Assembly (NCBI GenBank): GCA_028564925.1
Contig: CM053028.1
Span: 444,528,022-444,592,021, forward strand
Length of the DNA stretch: 64,000 nucleotides
Direction: 5' to 3'
Origin: Lithobates sylvaticus
Lineage: Eukaryota; Chordata; Amphibia; Anura; Ranidae
The position numbers and the translations under genes were made by a program. The notes beneath the pieces are model-generated. The model did not search any database. It saw nothing but the letters and a program-made list of their open reading frames with translations, and had not been told where the DNA came from. This document shows positions 34,330 to 45,121 of this stretch, in pieces; position 1 is the stretch's first letter, and every line of letters starts with the position of its first letter.

Positions 34330-34869
34330 ACTCACATGGAGACTAGATTTGGGCGAAGAGTTCGAGCCAAAAAAAAGTTTGGCCCAAACGCCCGTTCAGT
34401 GAATACCCGAATTTGCAGGACACTCAGCAGGATGTTCCCCCACCGAGTACCCCACAATGCACTGCACAGTGCATTCTAGGGCCCTAATTGGATGAAGCAA
34501 TGCACCTGACCGCTTATCAGGTGCAAGGCTTTGCCCAATCAGGATACAGAGCCCAATCAGTGCCATGATTGAACAAAGTCATGATGACATTGCCCAATCA
34601 TGGCTCAGTGATCATAGTCCCACCCCACACTATAAAAGGTTCCTTCCCACAGGAGTGGAGATAGATAGAGCAGGGCTCTGTTTGCTTCTAGCGAGTTAGT
34701 GTGTTATTGTGACTCTGAGCGTAGAGTGTCAGTGTAGTATTAGTATAGTCTGAGTATAGTGTGTCAGTGCATTGTTACTGTAGTGTGAGTATAGTGTAGG
34801 GTAGTATGAGTATAGTGTAGTGTACCAGTGTAGTGTCAGCATACTGTGAGTATAGTGTAGTGTGTGTAT

Positions 34870-35321
34870 CATAGGGGTGCGCAGCCTATTGCATTAGGGT
34901 GTGCACCCCAAAGCTCCAACACATATGCGTTTGACAAATTTACCAGCCTCTTCCCCACTCTCCATCCTGAAACAATGGGAGGAAGGGGGAGCAAGGGAGC
35001 ACATGGGGGAACACAGAAGGAAGAGGAACAGGGAAAGGAGGGGTGGCATATATATTAGTACCGATCCCCTATATTTTCCTCCTGTGGCAGCTGAAGGTTG
35101 AGAAAAGGGAGAGGAGGAGAAGCCTACTTTCAGCTGCTGCAGGAGGAAAATACAGATCGGTTTCACAAAATTCCACCCCTGCCGCCTCTCCTGTCCAGGT
35201 TCTGAGGATCGGCAAGAAAGGATTGCGGTTTACCTGTCACCTGCCCATTATTGGCAGGTCGCCAACCCCAGGATTAGGGTGTTCCCAGGCACACCTGGCA
35301 CACCCCTTGCGCACGCCTGTG
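34870..35321. mobile_element. hAT-type MITE
   Basis: Ends CATAGGGGTGCGCA and TGCGCACGCCTGTG are inverted and flanked by GTGTGTAT and GTGTGTAG, a 7-of-8 match as expected of hAT. Both arms include a TTAGGGTGT block. The interior has TTTCCTCCTG and its complement. No coding capacity. Confidence 0.82.
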
Positions 35322-35373
35322 GTGTGTAGTGTTAGTGTGGTGCAGTGTTTAACACAGCATTACATAACTTTAA

Positions 35374-35650
35374 TGCCCTGTACACACGGTCGCATAAAGT
35401 CTTGCATACACACGGTCGCATAAAGTTGTCAGAAAATCCGATCGTTCAGAAAGAGGTGACGTATAATACGTACGACGGGACTATAAAGAGGCCAGTAGCC
35501 AATAGCTTTCATCTGGTAATTTATTTTGAGCATGCCTGGCACTTTGTGTGTCGGAAAAAGTCAAATGGAGCCCACACACGATCAGAATTTCCGACAACTC
35601 AATCCGATCACACATTTTCCATCTGAAAGTCCGACCGTGTGTACAGGGCA
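35374..35650. mobile_element. Harbinger-like MITE (TGCCCYGTACACACGG ends)
   Basis: Ends TGCCCTGTACACACGGTCG and CGACCGTGTGTACAGGGCA, with short TAA and TTA flanks. A CACACGGTCGCATAAAGT segment is duplicated at the left end. Same family as 30,444-30,806. Confidence 0.8.
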
Positions 35651-35830
35651 TTAGTGTTGTATATAGTGCTGTATACCCCTTCTTTTTTTTTCAGTTGCTG
35701 CGTTTTTTTGTTTGTTTTTCTTGTCCCGTACCTGCCCCCTTTTTTAAAATTGTCAGCTGCAGTCTTTCTGACTGCGACACTGTTGTCCCCCCCCCCTTTT
35801 TTTTTATAGTTATATTTCTGTCAGCGGCCT

Positions 35831-36052
35831 CAATTTAAATGCACTAAACACCACTTTTTAATTGAATAAAGTGCATCCAATTACACAATTCCAAGTAACT
35901 ATTAAATTTGGGTAATAAGCCCCCCCCCCCCCATCATGTCTGGGGGCCAACAAGCAGAGGCAGACTATGAGGGGGCCAGCAGAATCTGTGTCCACAGGCA
36001 AAGGTGGACGTGGTCCATCCTCAGGCAGGGCACATTATTACCCTTGGGGGTT
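35831..36052. other. No gene seen; C-run
   Basis: Simple sequence (C-run at about 35,922-35,932) and anonymous DNA. Confidence 0.4.
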
Positions 36053-36288
36053 GGCTGAGTTGCAGCGGTGGTTCGATAGCCTTATCTCCTGTGGGCGCCG
36101 ATCATCAGCTCAAGTTTGAAAAAGGCAGAGCGCATGCTCAGAAACGCATTGCATAATATCCGGTGACTTAAGATGCCGCTGCGGTCCACGTGCGTTCCAG
36201 ACCCTCTTTCTGTTCCAGCCTAATACATCAAGCTGACGATCGGCGTCCACAGGAGATAAGGCTATCGAACCACCGTTGCAACCCAGCC
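36053..36288. repeat. Foldback with about 62-bp arms
   Basis: Arms at 36,053-36,115 and 36,227-36,288 are inverted copies at roughly 90 percent identity (GGAGATAAGGCTATCGAACC against its complement). The loop holds CATGCTCAGAAACGCATT, a type of sequence common at the ends of some vertebrate repeats. Superfamily unknown. Confidence 0.75.
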
Positions 36289-36654
36289 AGCGCACTTCAC
36301 TTCCCATGATGTAAGTGTTTTTATGCCTTGTTATATTAAATGTCATACAGTTTACTTCAGCGGCGCTTCTTTATTTAGTTTTTTTGTGACAAGTCCTTGC
36401 AACACGTCTGCCAGCAGCACACCACCAGCTGTAGAGTTTAGCAGGCAAATTTCTCTGCCCCAGCTACTGCGTCGAAAAAAAAAAAAAAAATACACTCCCT
36501 GCCACCCACATGCCCAATGTCTAAATTCCAGCTTGTCCAAATTGCTGGCTTTACAACTCCTGCTTTTCCAGCGGGTGGATTCTGCTCCCTTCCATAAATT
36601 TGCAGAATGTGCTTTCTTAAACAGGTACCCAGGTTTCTTCTAAGGCAGGCCATA

Positions 36655-38840
36655 AGAGTATGTAGCCATTTCAGGCGGTCATACACAGCCAGTGTTCAGT
36701 TGGCTAAAAATCAGCAGGAATTCCACCTGCCTATAAAACGTTTGATATGTGACATGCCCACCAGGTGAAACTCAACTTTGGCAATGTTTCATCGGCTGCA
36801 CATGCTCAGGGGAGCTTGGCTTTTTTCCCCCATGCCAATGGCTGCTGATAAAGGATGCATGCCCTGTACTGTCACCATTTAAGGAGGCGATAAGGATGGT
36901 GACCCATGATAATGCATGCATCAGTGACACTATCCCTCTTGTGTTCCTGGTGGGGCAGACTCTGCATGTCATTATGGACAGGGCACTTGAGGCAGAGCAG
37001 CGGGAGGAAGAGGAGGACTTTCTTTCCTCTCAAGGCCCTCTTTATGCAAACACCATTCTTGTGACGCAACACACAAACGAGAATTTTGGCACTTTTGGGG
37101 GGCATTGAAGCAGATAAACTTTGGGAGTAGTACGTGGCTGGGAGGAGGCAGTTCCAGATAGTGTAATCCTCAGTGACCCAGAGGACTCTTCTCATGCCTC
37201 TGCAAACTTGTGGTGCATGGGCTCCCTTATTCTTCAAAGCCTGCGAAAGGACCCGAGAATTCGTGGCATCCAGGAGAAGGATCATTATTGGTTGGCAACC
37301 CTAATAACCCTAAACTGTTACAAGGGAAAGTCTCGAAAATCATCTTGCCCTCGCAGAGGGAGCACAGGATGAAATATCTTGAGGACACCTTAAAGAGGAG
37401 TTTATGTAACACCTGTCCAGACTCTGGTAGGTTACAGTCTCATGGAAAAGTCTCATGGAAGGGGGCCGCCTCAGTGATGCATTTTAAAAATGTTTCAGTC
37501 CTCGGCACTCAGGGCTTTCAGCTTCCCGGCAGTGTCTGCATCATATAAGGGATGACTATCTAGGGGCGAAAACACACATGGAGAGCTTTTCAGTAGATGA
37601 TCCACTGGGTTATTGGATCATGAGAATAGACCACTGGCCAGAACTTGCCCAGTATGCAATTAAGCTGCTTGGCTGCTCTGCGATAGTTTAACCACTTTAA
37701 GACCAGCCTCCTTTTGGATTTTAGGTGTTTACATGTTTAAAACATTTTTTTTTGCTAGAAAATTACTTAGAACCCCCAAACATTATATATTGTTTTTTTT
37801 AACACCCTAGAGAATAAAATGGCAGTCGTTGCAATACTTTTTGTCACACCGTATTTGCGCAGCGGTCTTACAAGCGCACTTTTTTTTGGAAAAAAATCAC
37901 TTTTTTGAATAAAAAAAAAAAGACAACAGTAAAGTTAGTCCAATTTTTTTATATATCGTGAAAGATAATGTTACGCAGAGTAAACTGATACCCAACATGT
38001 CACGCTTCAAAATTTGCGTCCACTTGTGGAATGGCGTCAAACTTTTACCCTCAAAAATCTCCATAGGCGACATTTAAAAAAATTCTACAGGTTGCATGTT
38101 TTTGTGTTACAGAGGAGGTCTAGGGCTATAATTATTGCTCTTGCTCTACTGATCGCGGCGATACATCACATGTGTGATTTGACCACCATTTTCATATGAG
38201 GGCACTACTCACGTATGCGCTCACTTCTGCACGCGAGCTCGTTGGGACGGGGAGCTTTAAAAAAAAATTTTTTTTTTTCTTATTTATTTTACTTGATTTT
38301 ATTTATTTTTACACTGTTTTTTAAAAAAATAAATTGGGTCACTTTTATTCCTATTACAAGGAATGTAAACATCCCTTGTAATAGAAAAAAGGCATGACAG
38401 GTCCTCTTAAATATGAGATCTAGGGTCAAAAAGGCCTCAGATCTCATATTTGGACTTAAATGCAAAAAAAAAAAAATGTCATTAAAAAAATGACATTTAA
38501 AAAATGTTCCTTGAAGAGGTATGGGCGGAAGTGACGTTTTGACGTCGCTTCCGCCCTGCTATGGTATAGAGACGGGTGGGGGCCATCTTAGCCTCACTCG
38601 TCTCCATACCCAGCAGATGAAAGGACTCGATCACCTCCGCAGTGGTAAATACGACCGGCGCCTGAAGAGATGGATATCTCGGTTGTGGCAGCAGGGACGT
38701 ACATCTTCGTGCGCTGGTCGTAAAGTGGTTTTAAAGAGTGTCTGTCTAAAGACTCTGTTGACTGACTGACATTTGTCAAAATTAATCAGTCCTGGATTAG
38801 CATCAGCTATCAAGCCCCTGATGCCAATGTCGTGGATTAA
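36655..38840 (+). pseudogene. hAT transposase, decayed and split by a nested element
   Basis: Pieces of a zinc-finger-BED-type hAT transposase are readable in order. CDMPTR then NSTLAMFHRLHMLRG lies at about 36,745-36,810. Next comes ACISDTIPLVFLVGQTL with an acidic EEEDFLSSQGPLYA stretch (36,915-37,045). WEEAVPDS and SLRKDPRIRGIQE follow (37,140-37,275), then SQREHRMKYLEDTLKRSLCN. The hAT dimerisation region follows as DPLGYW, DHWPELAQYAIKLLGC (about 37,598-37,680). After a nested insertion it finishes LTFVKINQSWISISYQAPD and a stop at about 38,840. Several frameshifts and stops separate the pieces. The N-terminus is not recognised. It once cut and pasted the element. Confidence 0.85.
37692..38730. 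mobile_element. piggyBac-like element nested in the hAT transposase
   Basis: TTAA at 37,688-37,691 and 38,731-38,734. Ends are CCACTTTAAGACCAGCC and the complement of CCACTTTACGACCAGCGC. The hAT reading resumes immediately after the right edge. The interior (AAGGAATGTAAACATCCC, AGATCTAGGGTCAAAAAGGC and a CTTCCGCCC-type palindrome) is shared with 39,281-39,963. No transposase is visible, so it is nonautonomous. Confidence 0.85.
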
Positions 38841-39276
38841 ATGTTTTTGGGATCTGGAATCTCTGCAAGACTGTCTAGTCAAGTCAAGTCAAGCTTTGTG
38901 GGCGTTGATTTTATCTTGAAGTAATTTTTTGGTATAGGTTTCATGGGCACAATTAACACCCAAGATCCCAAGGTGCATATAATTTAAATTTTTTACAGCA
39001 AGGCCAATTCTTGCTTTCATCAAGAGTACCTCTAAAGGGTTACAGTGTGAAGGCACCACCAACACCCAAAGCCCAATTTTTCCACACCAGTTTGACAGGT
39101 GCATATACTGAAAAGCCAATTCTTGCTTTTATCAAGAGTATCTCTAGCCATTTCCTGCTCCCTCCGGTGGTTTGTTCTCAGAGCATCCAGCAAGGAAATT
39201 TTTTCTTTCTTTTGCTGGTCTGTAGATCAGCAGTGGCTTCAGTGGCAGAATGAGTTTGCCACCAAACCCAAAACCA
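38841..39276 (+). other. Probable hAT 3' flank; contains a dispersed 62-bp unit
   Basis: Follows directly on the hAT stop and is probably its 3' untranslated part. A 62-bp unit at 39,021-39,082 (CAAGAGTACCTCTAAAGGG onward) recurs at 41,598-41,659. A shorter third copy is suggested near 39,135. Confidence 0.45.
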
Positions 39277-39280
39277 TTAA

Positions 39281-39963
39281 CCATTTCAAGACCAAGCCTA
39301 TTTCTGACACTTGTTAACATGTTACGCTTTAAAATTGCATGCATTCGTGGAATGGCGACAAACTTTTTACTACTTTACTTTTTATTATTTTTACCTTGTT
39401 ATTTTAAAAAATAAAAATTAGGATCACTTTTATTGCTGCCACAAGGAATGTAAACATCCCTTGTGACAGTAATAGGCAGTGACAGGTACTCTTTATGGCA
39501 GGATCTGGGGTCTAAAAGACCCCAAACCCATTCTCTGCACTTGAAAGTATTCAAAACGCCAAAATATGAGTTTTTGAATACCGTAAATTTTTTAGAATCT
39601 GCGCTGTTGGCTGCCAAGTAAACCGGAAATTACATTGCTTCCGGGTTACTACATCGGAGACCTGATCAAAGCCGATTCTGACTTTGTTCGGGATTCCAGC
39701 CAGCCGGGGGACGTGGCGGCTGGTCGCTCAGGGTCTCCCGGTGAGAGAGGAGACCCGGGCGGAGCGGCGGGAGGGGGGATGTCCCCTCCTGCTACTTGTG
39801 ATAATGGGCAAGTGGCTCATTAGCCACATCAGTTGTTATCGCTTGAAAGCCGACCGCTAGCTCTAAAAAACGGTACCGGGGTGATGCCTCTGGCTGCAGG
39901 TGTCACCCTGGTACAACCACTTCAACAAAATGGTGTACAGGTACGTGATTTTGCGTGAAGTGG
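39281..39963. mobile_element. piggyBac-like MITE, second subfamily
   Basis: TTAA (39,277-39,280) is followed by CCATTTCAAGACCAAGCC. The right end GCGTGAAGTGG is followed by GTAA, one base off TTAA. Shares AAGGAATGTAAACATCCC with 37,692-38,730. The GC-rich right half includes a GGGTCTCCCGGTGAGAGAGG palindrome. Confidence 0.78.
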
Positions 39964-40227
39964 GTAATGGCCCTACAGGTAAACCAGTAATGGTGAAAGC
40001 CAGTAATGGTGAAACTGAAGTGGGGTATGGAATACAAGGGATACCTCTGTGGATGGCTACATGAAGCTCACCAATACAGAATAGTAGCTCACCAATACAG
40101 AATAGTATATTGATGGGGCATTGTCTGGACATCTTGGAGAAGTACTAATAAGGTGTAATAATGTGTAGCAAGATCTCTGGCCTTGTCCAGTCTAATGAGA
40201 ACTTTCCAGGCCTGACATCCTTCTGTA
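39964..40227. other. No gene seen
   Basis: Contains short local duplications (CCAGTAATGGTGAAA and CTCACCAATACAGAATAG, each present twice). Otherwise anonymous. Confidence 0.4.
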
Positions 40228-41435
40228 TGTAGTGGGTTGTAAAGCATAGTGGGTGCAAGGTGGACAAAGTTATTGGGTGCCAGACACTTCTTGGATGTAA
40301 AAGAGATTTTATTTCTCTTAACAGTCCTTTTTTTGTATGTTTGGGGGAAAGAGGGTTAAGGCCAGGACACCCTTAAGTAGCTGTAGATTCAATCGTTAGA
40401 CTCAGAGACTTCAACAGGAGGACAGCCGTGCAGGGAAAATCCCCAGCAAGGCACTACATCTGCACATGCAGGAATGCTATCTCCTATGGCAACAGTTTTT
40501 AACAGTTCCTAACTCAAACATAACAGTTCCTTCAGCTTCACTACAACTGCCTCTTGTAGTTCTTCAATACAGAACTCCCGGTCTCTCACTAGACCCTCTG
40601 ATTCACTGACTCTGAATCCCTTGAGCTCCTCCAATCTTTGCGGTGGTATCTCCCTCAAGCGTCACCCATGCTTCCCTGCTGGGTCCCTAGCTTAGCACTC
40701 CAGATCATCCCTTCATCCCTGCTGACCGGCTTGGTCCCTGACTTGACTCACAAGGCTGCTCTGCAAGCATCACCTCCACTGGTTGGGACCCTGACTTGAT
40801 CACCGCCTGAAGTTTCCCGATTCTCCACTGTCCCCGTTCGGTGAGAGTGCTGCGCCAGTACTTGCTTCAGTTACTCACTGTGCTCCCTGGTAATAGGGTG
40901 GATGGTCCCTTTGTGGCGACAGCCTCCCTTCGACCTCCGACTACTGACAGGTTCTCCGGCTGTCAGAACCGTCCCTTCTGGTTGGACTGCAAGTCGCAAT
41001 CCCAACCCTGTGCTGCTCTCTGACTTCTGGATAGGCCCTCACACAGCCTAGCAGCCAGATGCCCCCGGGATAGGCCCAATCTCCGGCCTAGCAGCCCGGG
41101 GCACACGACACACGTCCACCCAGACAGCCGTTCAGGTGGCACAGAACATAGATCACCTGACTCCACCTGAATATATAGGCTCTCCCAGCAGGCCAAGGGA
41201 TTCAAGAAAACCCCTGCCCATTGGCTGAGATACCCCATATACCCATAATCTGACCTTGAGTTGACATTCTCATATCTAATACCACCAAGTGTCCGGCCAC
41301 CTAGTGGTAGAAGAGAAAAGTACAACCAGGCCAAGCTTAGGGAGAAATCAATGCATCTCTATAAATTAACCAGGGTAACTACTCCTGGCAAGTACATTTG
41401 TGAGGAGCATCATGACTAAACCCCAGGGTACTACA
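40228..41435 (-). mobile_element. Candidate solo LTR
   Basis: A 1.2-kb segment bounded by TGTAGT and ACTACA. On the minus strand it has a TATA-like GCCTATATATTCAGG (about 41,165-41,179) and an AATAAA signal (40,308-40,313), in the order expected of an LTR. No coding region and no second LTR were seen nearby. No target duplication was found, so the limits and the LTR call are provisional. Confidence 0.4.
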
Positions 41436-41949
41436 AATGTATTGGATATACGAGGAGTGGAAGAAGAAGGTGGCGGGATGAAAGAATAAAGCAATTTCCA
41501 AATTAGTTTTATAAATTTATTTTCAAACTTCTCTTTTGAGGTTATTGTTGGACATTGTTTTTGTATGTTTTGTTAAGAAAATAAACAGATTTGTCTTCAA
41601 GAGTACCTCTATAGGGTTACGGTGTGAAGGCACCACCAACACTCAAAGCCCAATTTTTCTGCACCTGTTACTTCTATCCAAAGTCTGCAAAAGAGCCACC
41701 AGACTTTAGCTAAAAAAAAATGTTAATCTTGGCCTGGGTGTACTATAATTTGGCCTCTTCACATAAGGCTTGCTCTCTGTGGTGCAAAATGTGTTATTTC
41801 CATCCAAAGTCTACCAAAGAGACACTAGCATTTATCCAAAAAATCTCTAATCTCTATTCCGAGTGCACTAAATTGGGGCCTCATCATACAGACAGGCTCC
41901 CCAAGAGGTTGTTTACCAAATAAAAAAAAATCTTGCAGGGAAAATCTAT
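41436..41949. other. No gene seen; second copy of the 62-bp unit
   Basis: The 62-bp unit at 41,598-41,659 matches 39,021-39,082. Downstream, TTCTATCCAAAGTCTGCAAA and TTCCATCCAAAGTCTACCAA form a local tandem similarity. Possibly another hAT fragment. Confidence 0.4.
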
Positions 41950-42310
41950 TTAACCTCTTCGCGCCCGCGCTATAGCCGAAAGACGGCTGCAGCGCGGACG
42001 CTCCCTGCAGGGAGGACGTCCCTGGACGTCCTGTTGTTTACTTCCCTAATGCGCGCTCCTGAGAGCGCGCATCGGGGAAGTTCTGTGCTGGCCGTGTCCG
42101 TCGGACACGGCCGGTCACAGATCGCTGTAAACGGCCAATTACAGCGGCCGTTTACGGCCGTTTACAGTGAGATCGGCGTGTCCCAATGATCATCTGTCAG
42201 CGCCGCTCTCTCTCCTCACACAGACAGCGTGTGGGGAGAGAGAGAACAACGGCTGCAGCGCCGTAAGTAAGAAAAAAAAAAAAAAAAAAAAACTAAATGT
42301 GCGATCTGTG

Positions 42311-43265
42311 TCCCCATTCACCTGCCGCCATCCACCTGTCCCCATCCACCTGTCCCCATCCACCTGTCCCCATCCACCTGTCCCCATCCACCTGTCACCA
42401 TCCACCTGCCACCATCCGCCTGCCACCATCCGCCTGTCACCATCCACCTGTCCCCATCCACCTGTCACCATCCACCTGTCACCATCCACCTGCCACCATC
42501 CACCGGCCACCATCCACCTGTCACCATCCACCTGTCACCATCCACCTGTCCCCATCCACCCGTCACCATCCACCCGTCCCCATCCACCCGTCCCCATCCA
42601 CCTGTCCCCATCCACCTGTCCCCATCCACCTGTCCCCATCCACCCGTCACCATCCACCCGTCCCCATCCACCTGTCCCCATCCACCTGTCCCCATCCACC
42701 TGTCCCCATCCACCTGTCACCATCCACCTGTCACCATCCACCTGTCCCCATCCACCTGTCCCCATCCACCCGTCACCATCCACCCGTCACCATCCACCCG
42801 TCACCATCCACCTGTCTCCACCTGTCCCCATCCACCTGTCACCATCCACCTGTCCCCATCCACCTGTCACCATCCACCCGTCACCATCCACCCCATCCAC
42901 CTGTCCCCATCCACCCCATCCACCTGTCCCCATCCACCTGTACCCATCCGCCCCATCCACCATCCACCTGTCACCATCCACCTGTCACCATCCACCTGTC
43001 ACCATCCACCCCATCCACCTGTCCCCATCCACCCGTCACCATCCACCTGTCCCCACCCGTCCCCATCCACCTGTCCCCATCCAACTGTCCCCATCCACCC
43101 GTCCCCATCCACCCGTCCCCATCCACCCGTCCCCATCCACCCGTCACCATCCACCTGTCCCCATCCACCCGTCCCCATCCACCCGTCCCCATCCACCCGT
43201 CCCCATCCACCCGTCACCATCCACCTGTCCCCATCCACCTGTCCCCATCCACCTGTCCCCATCCG
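42311..43265. repeat. 14-bp minisatellite (CCACCTGTCCCCAT)n
   Basis: About 65-70 units of a 14-bp repeat with CTGTC/CCGTC and CCCCAT/CACCAT variants. Fourteen is not a multiple of three and the unit has no stop, so all frames stay open and yield Pro/His/Ser- or Gly/Trp/Asp-rich proteins of up to 401 codons. These are not genes. Confidence 0.97.
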
Positions 43266-43725
43266 TGTCCCCAGTGCACCTGTCCCCAGTGCCACGTGTC
43301 ATCAGTGCCACGTCAGTGCCATCTGTCATCAGTGCCATATTAGTGTCACGTGTCATCAGTGCCACATATTAGTGCCATCTGTCATCAGTGCCATCTGTCA
43401 TTAGTGTCACGTGTCATCATTGCCACGTGTCAGTGCCATCTGTCATCAGTGCCGCATATTAGTGTCATCTCTCATCAGTGCCACGTATTAGTGCCACATG
43501 ATAGTGCCACGTATTAGTGCCATCTGTCATCAGTGCCATCTGTCAGTGTCACATGTCATCAGTGCCCCGTATTAGTGCCATCTGTCATCAGTGTCACGTG
43601 TCATCAGTGCCCCATACTAGTGCCATCTGTCACCAGTGCCACATCAGTGTCACATGTCATCAGTGCCACGTATCAGTGCCACCTGTCATCAGTGCCACGT
43701 CAGTGTCACGTGTCATTGTCCTGGT
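43266..43725. repeat. Second minisatellite, (TGTCATCAGTGCCACG)-like
   Basis: Irregular tandem units built from CATCAGTGCCA, CGTGTCATCAGTG and ATTAGTGCCATC follow directly on the 14-bp array. Confidence 0.9.
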
Positions 43726-44586
43726 GCTCCAGGGCCTTCAAAAGTGTAATAGGTAGTCAACAAGTTAGATGTGTAATTTATGCTCCTAGAACACGTGATG
43801 GCGCTCCCTGCATGTTGGGCCTCTCTATGTGGCCAGGCTGTGTAAAAGTCCCACACATGTGGTATCATAATACTCAGGAGGAGTAGCAGAATTTATTTTG
43901 GGGTGTCATTTGTGGTATACACATTCCATGTGAGAGAAATAACCTATTACAATGACAATTTTGTGAAAAAAAAATAAAAAATAAAAAAATAATTAATTTT
44001 GCAAAGAATTGTGGGAAAAAAATGACAACATCAAAAAGCTCACCATGCCTCTTACTAAATACCTTGGAATGTCTACTTTCAAAAAAGGGGTCATTTGGGG
44101 GGTATTTGTACTTTCCTGGCATGTTCGGGTCACAAGAAATGAGATAGGTCACCAGTACATCAGATGTGATCAATTTTGTATAATTCGCACCACAGTTTGT
44201 AGAGTCTGTAACTTTCACAAAGACCAAATAATATCCACTAATTTGTGTTATTTTTACCAAAGATATGTGGCAGTATAAATTGCGGCCAAAATTTATGAAG
44301 AAAAATTAATAATTTGCCAAATTTTATCACAGAAACAAAGAAAATGCGTTTTTTTTTTTCTAAATTTTCGGTCTTTTTTTCATTTATAGCGCAAAAAATA
44401 AAAAACCCAGAGGTGATCAAATACCACCAAAAGAAAGCTCTATTTGTGGGAAAAAAAGGACAAAAAATTCATTTGGGTTCAGTATTGCATGGCTGAGTAA
44501 TTGTCATTCAAAGTGTGAGAGCACCGAAAGCTGAAAATTGGTCTGGGCAGGAAGGGTGTTTAAGTGCCCAGTAAGCAAGTGGTTAA

Positions 44587-44996
44587 ATGTAATTTTTTTT
44601 CTTTATACATGTCAGTTTTGCTGCAGCAGGTTCTTTACATGGTACAGATGCGCCACTTTACAGGCAGACTAAAGAGACCCCCCCCGGGCACTATGTTTAA
44701 TGGAATTTTTCATTTTTATTATTTCACTTAAGCATCAATAAAATCGCTGCTCATTTAAAAACGATCTTTTTTTAAAAAAATGTTTGCATTGATATATGTC
44801 CCCCAGGGCAGTACATGGGCCCCTATACCTTTTTTTTATGAACAAATACCTTGCATATAAGCTTTCAAAATGGGCACTTTTGATTTTTCAAATTCAAGTC
44901 CCATAGACTTTAATAGGGTTAGCGTTTCAGGTACATACTTTTGCGATGTTCGAGAGTTCTGGTGCAAACTGAATCGGGGGGTGTTTGGCCCAACTC
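44587..44996 (+). repeat. Second copy of the frog composite repeat right end
   Basis: Matches about 29,990-30,390 through ATGCGCCACTTTACAGGCA, TATTTCACTTAAGCAT, TGCATTGATATATGTCCCC and TCCCATAGACTTTAA. It lies directly beside the TTAA edge of the preceding MITE, as the first copy also follows a MITE. Confidence 0.7.
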
Positions 44997-45121
44997 TAAT
45001 GGAGACTGGTTGATGCACCGATGTGTATTACCATTGTAATGTTGAGAGAATACAGCAACTCTGCAACCATGGCCACACCGGACCATAACACTTACATGGA
45101 ACTAAACAAGGAGTAACAGTG
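44997..45121. other. No gene seen
   Basis: Anonymous short spacer. Confidence 0.4.

Larger units (their letters stand above)
34330..35830 (+). repeat. Composite repeat with TATA motif and GTAGTGTGAGTATA minisatellite
   Basis: Begins with a TTCGAGCC- and TTTGGCCCAAAC-containing edge. It has ACACTATAAAAGG at about 34,627-34,640 followed by GGAGATAGATAGAGCAGGG, then an irregular array of GTAGTGTGAGTATAGT units (34,690-34,869). The array resumes at 35,322-35,370 after an hAT MITE and at 35,651-35,680 after a Harbinger-like MITE. The TATA element and downstream structure suggest a transcribed repeat; its class is unknown to me. Confidence 0.5.
41954..44582. mobile_element. piggyBac-like MITE enlarged by minisatellites
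   Basis: TTAA at 41,950-41,953 and 44,583-44,586. Ends are CCTCTTCGCGCCCGCGC and GCAAGTGG. The right part carries the family's CCAAAGATATGTGGCAG-type and GAGGTGATCAAATACCACC blocks. Most of the left and middle (about 42,311-43,725) consists of two tandem arrays, bringing the element to about 2.6 kb against 691 bp for typical copies. Confidence 0.85.

Noticed and set aside
42167-43372. Long Pro/His/Ser-rich reading frames (up to 401 codons) and Gly/Trp/Asp-rich frames opposite
   Set aside because: They are products of the stop-free 14-bp minisatellite, open in all frames on both strands.
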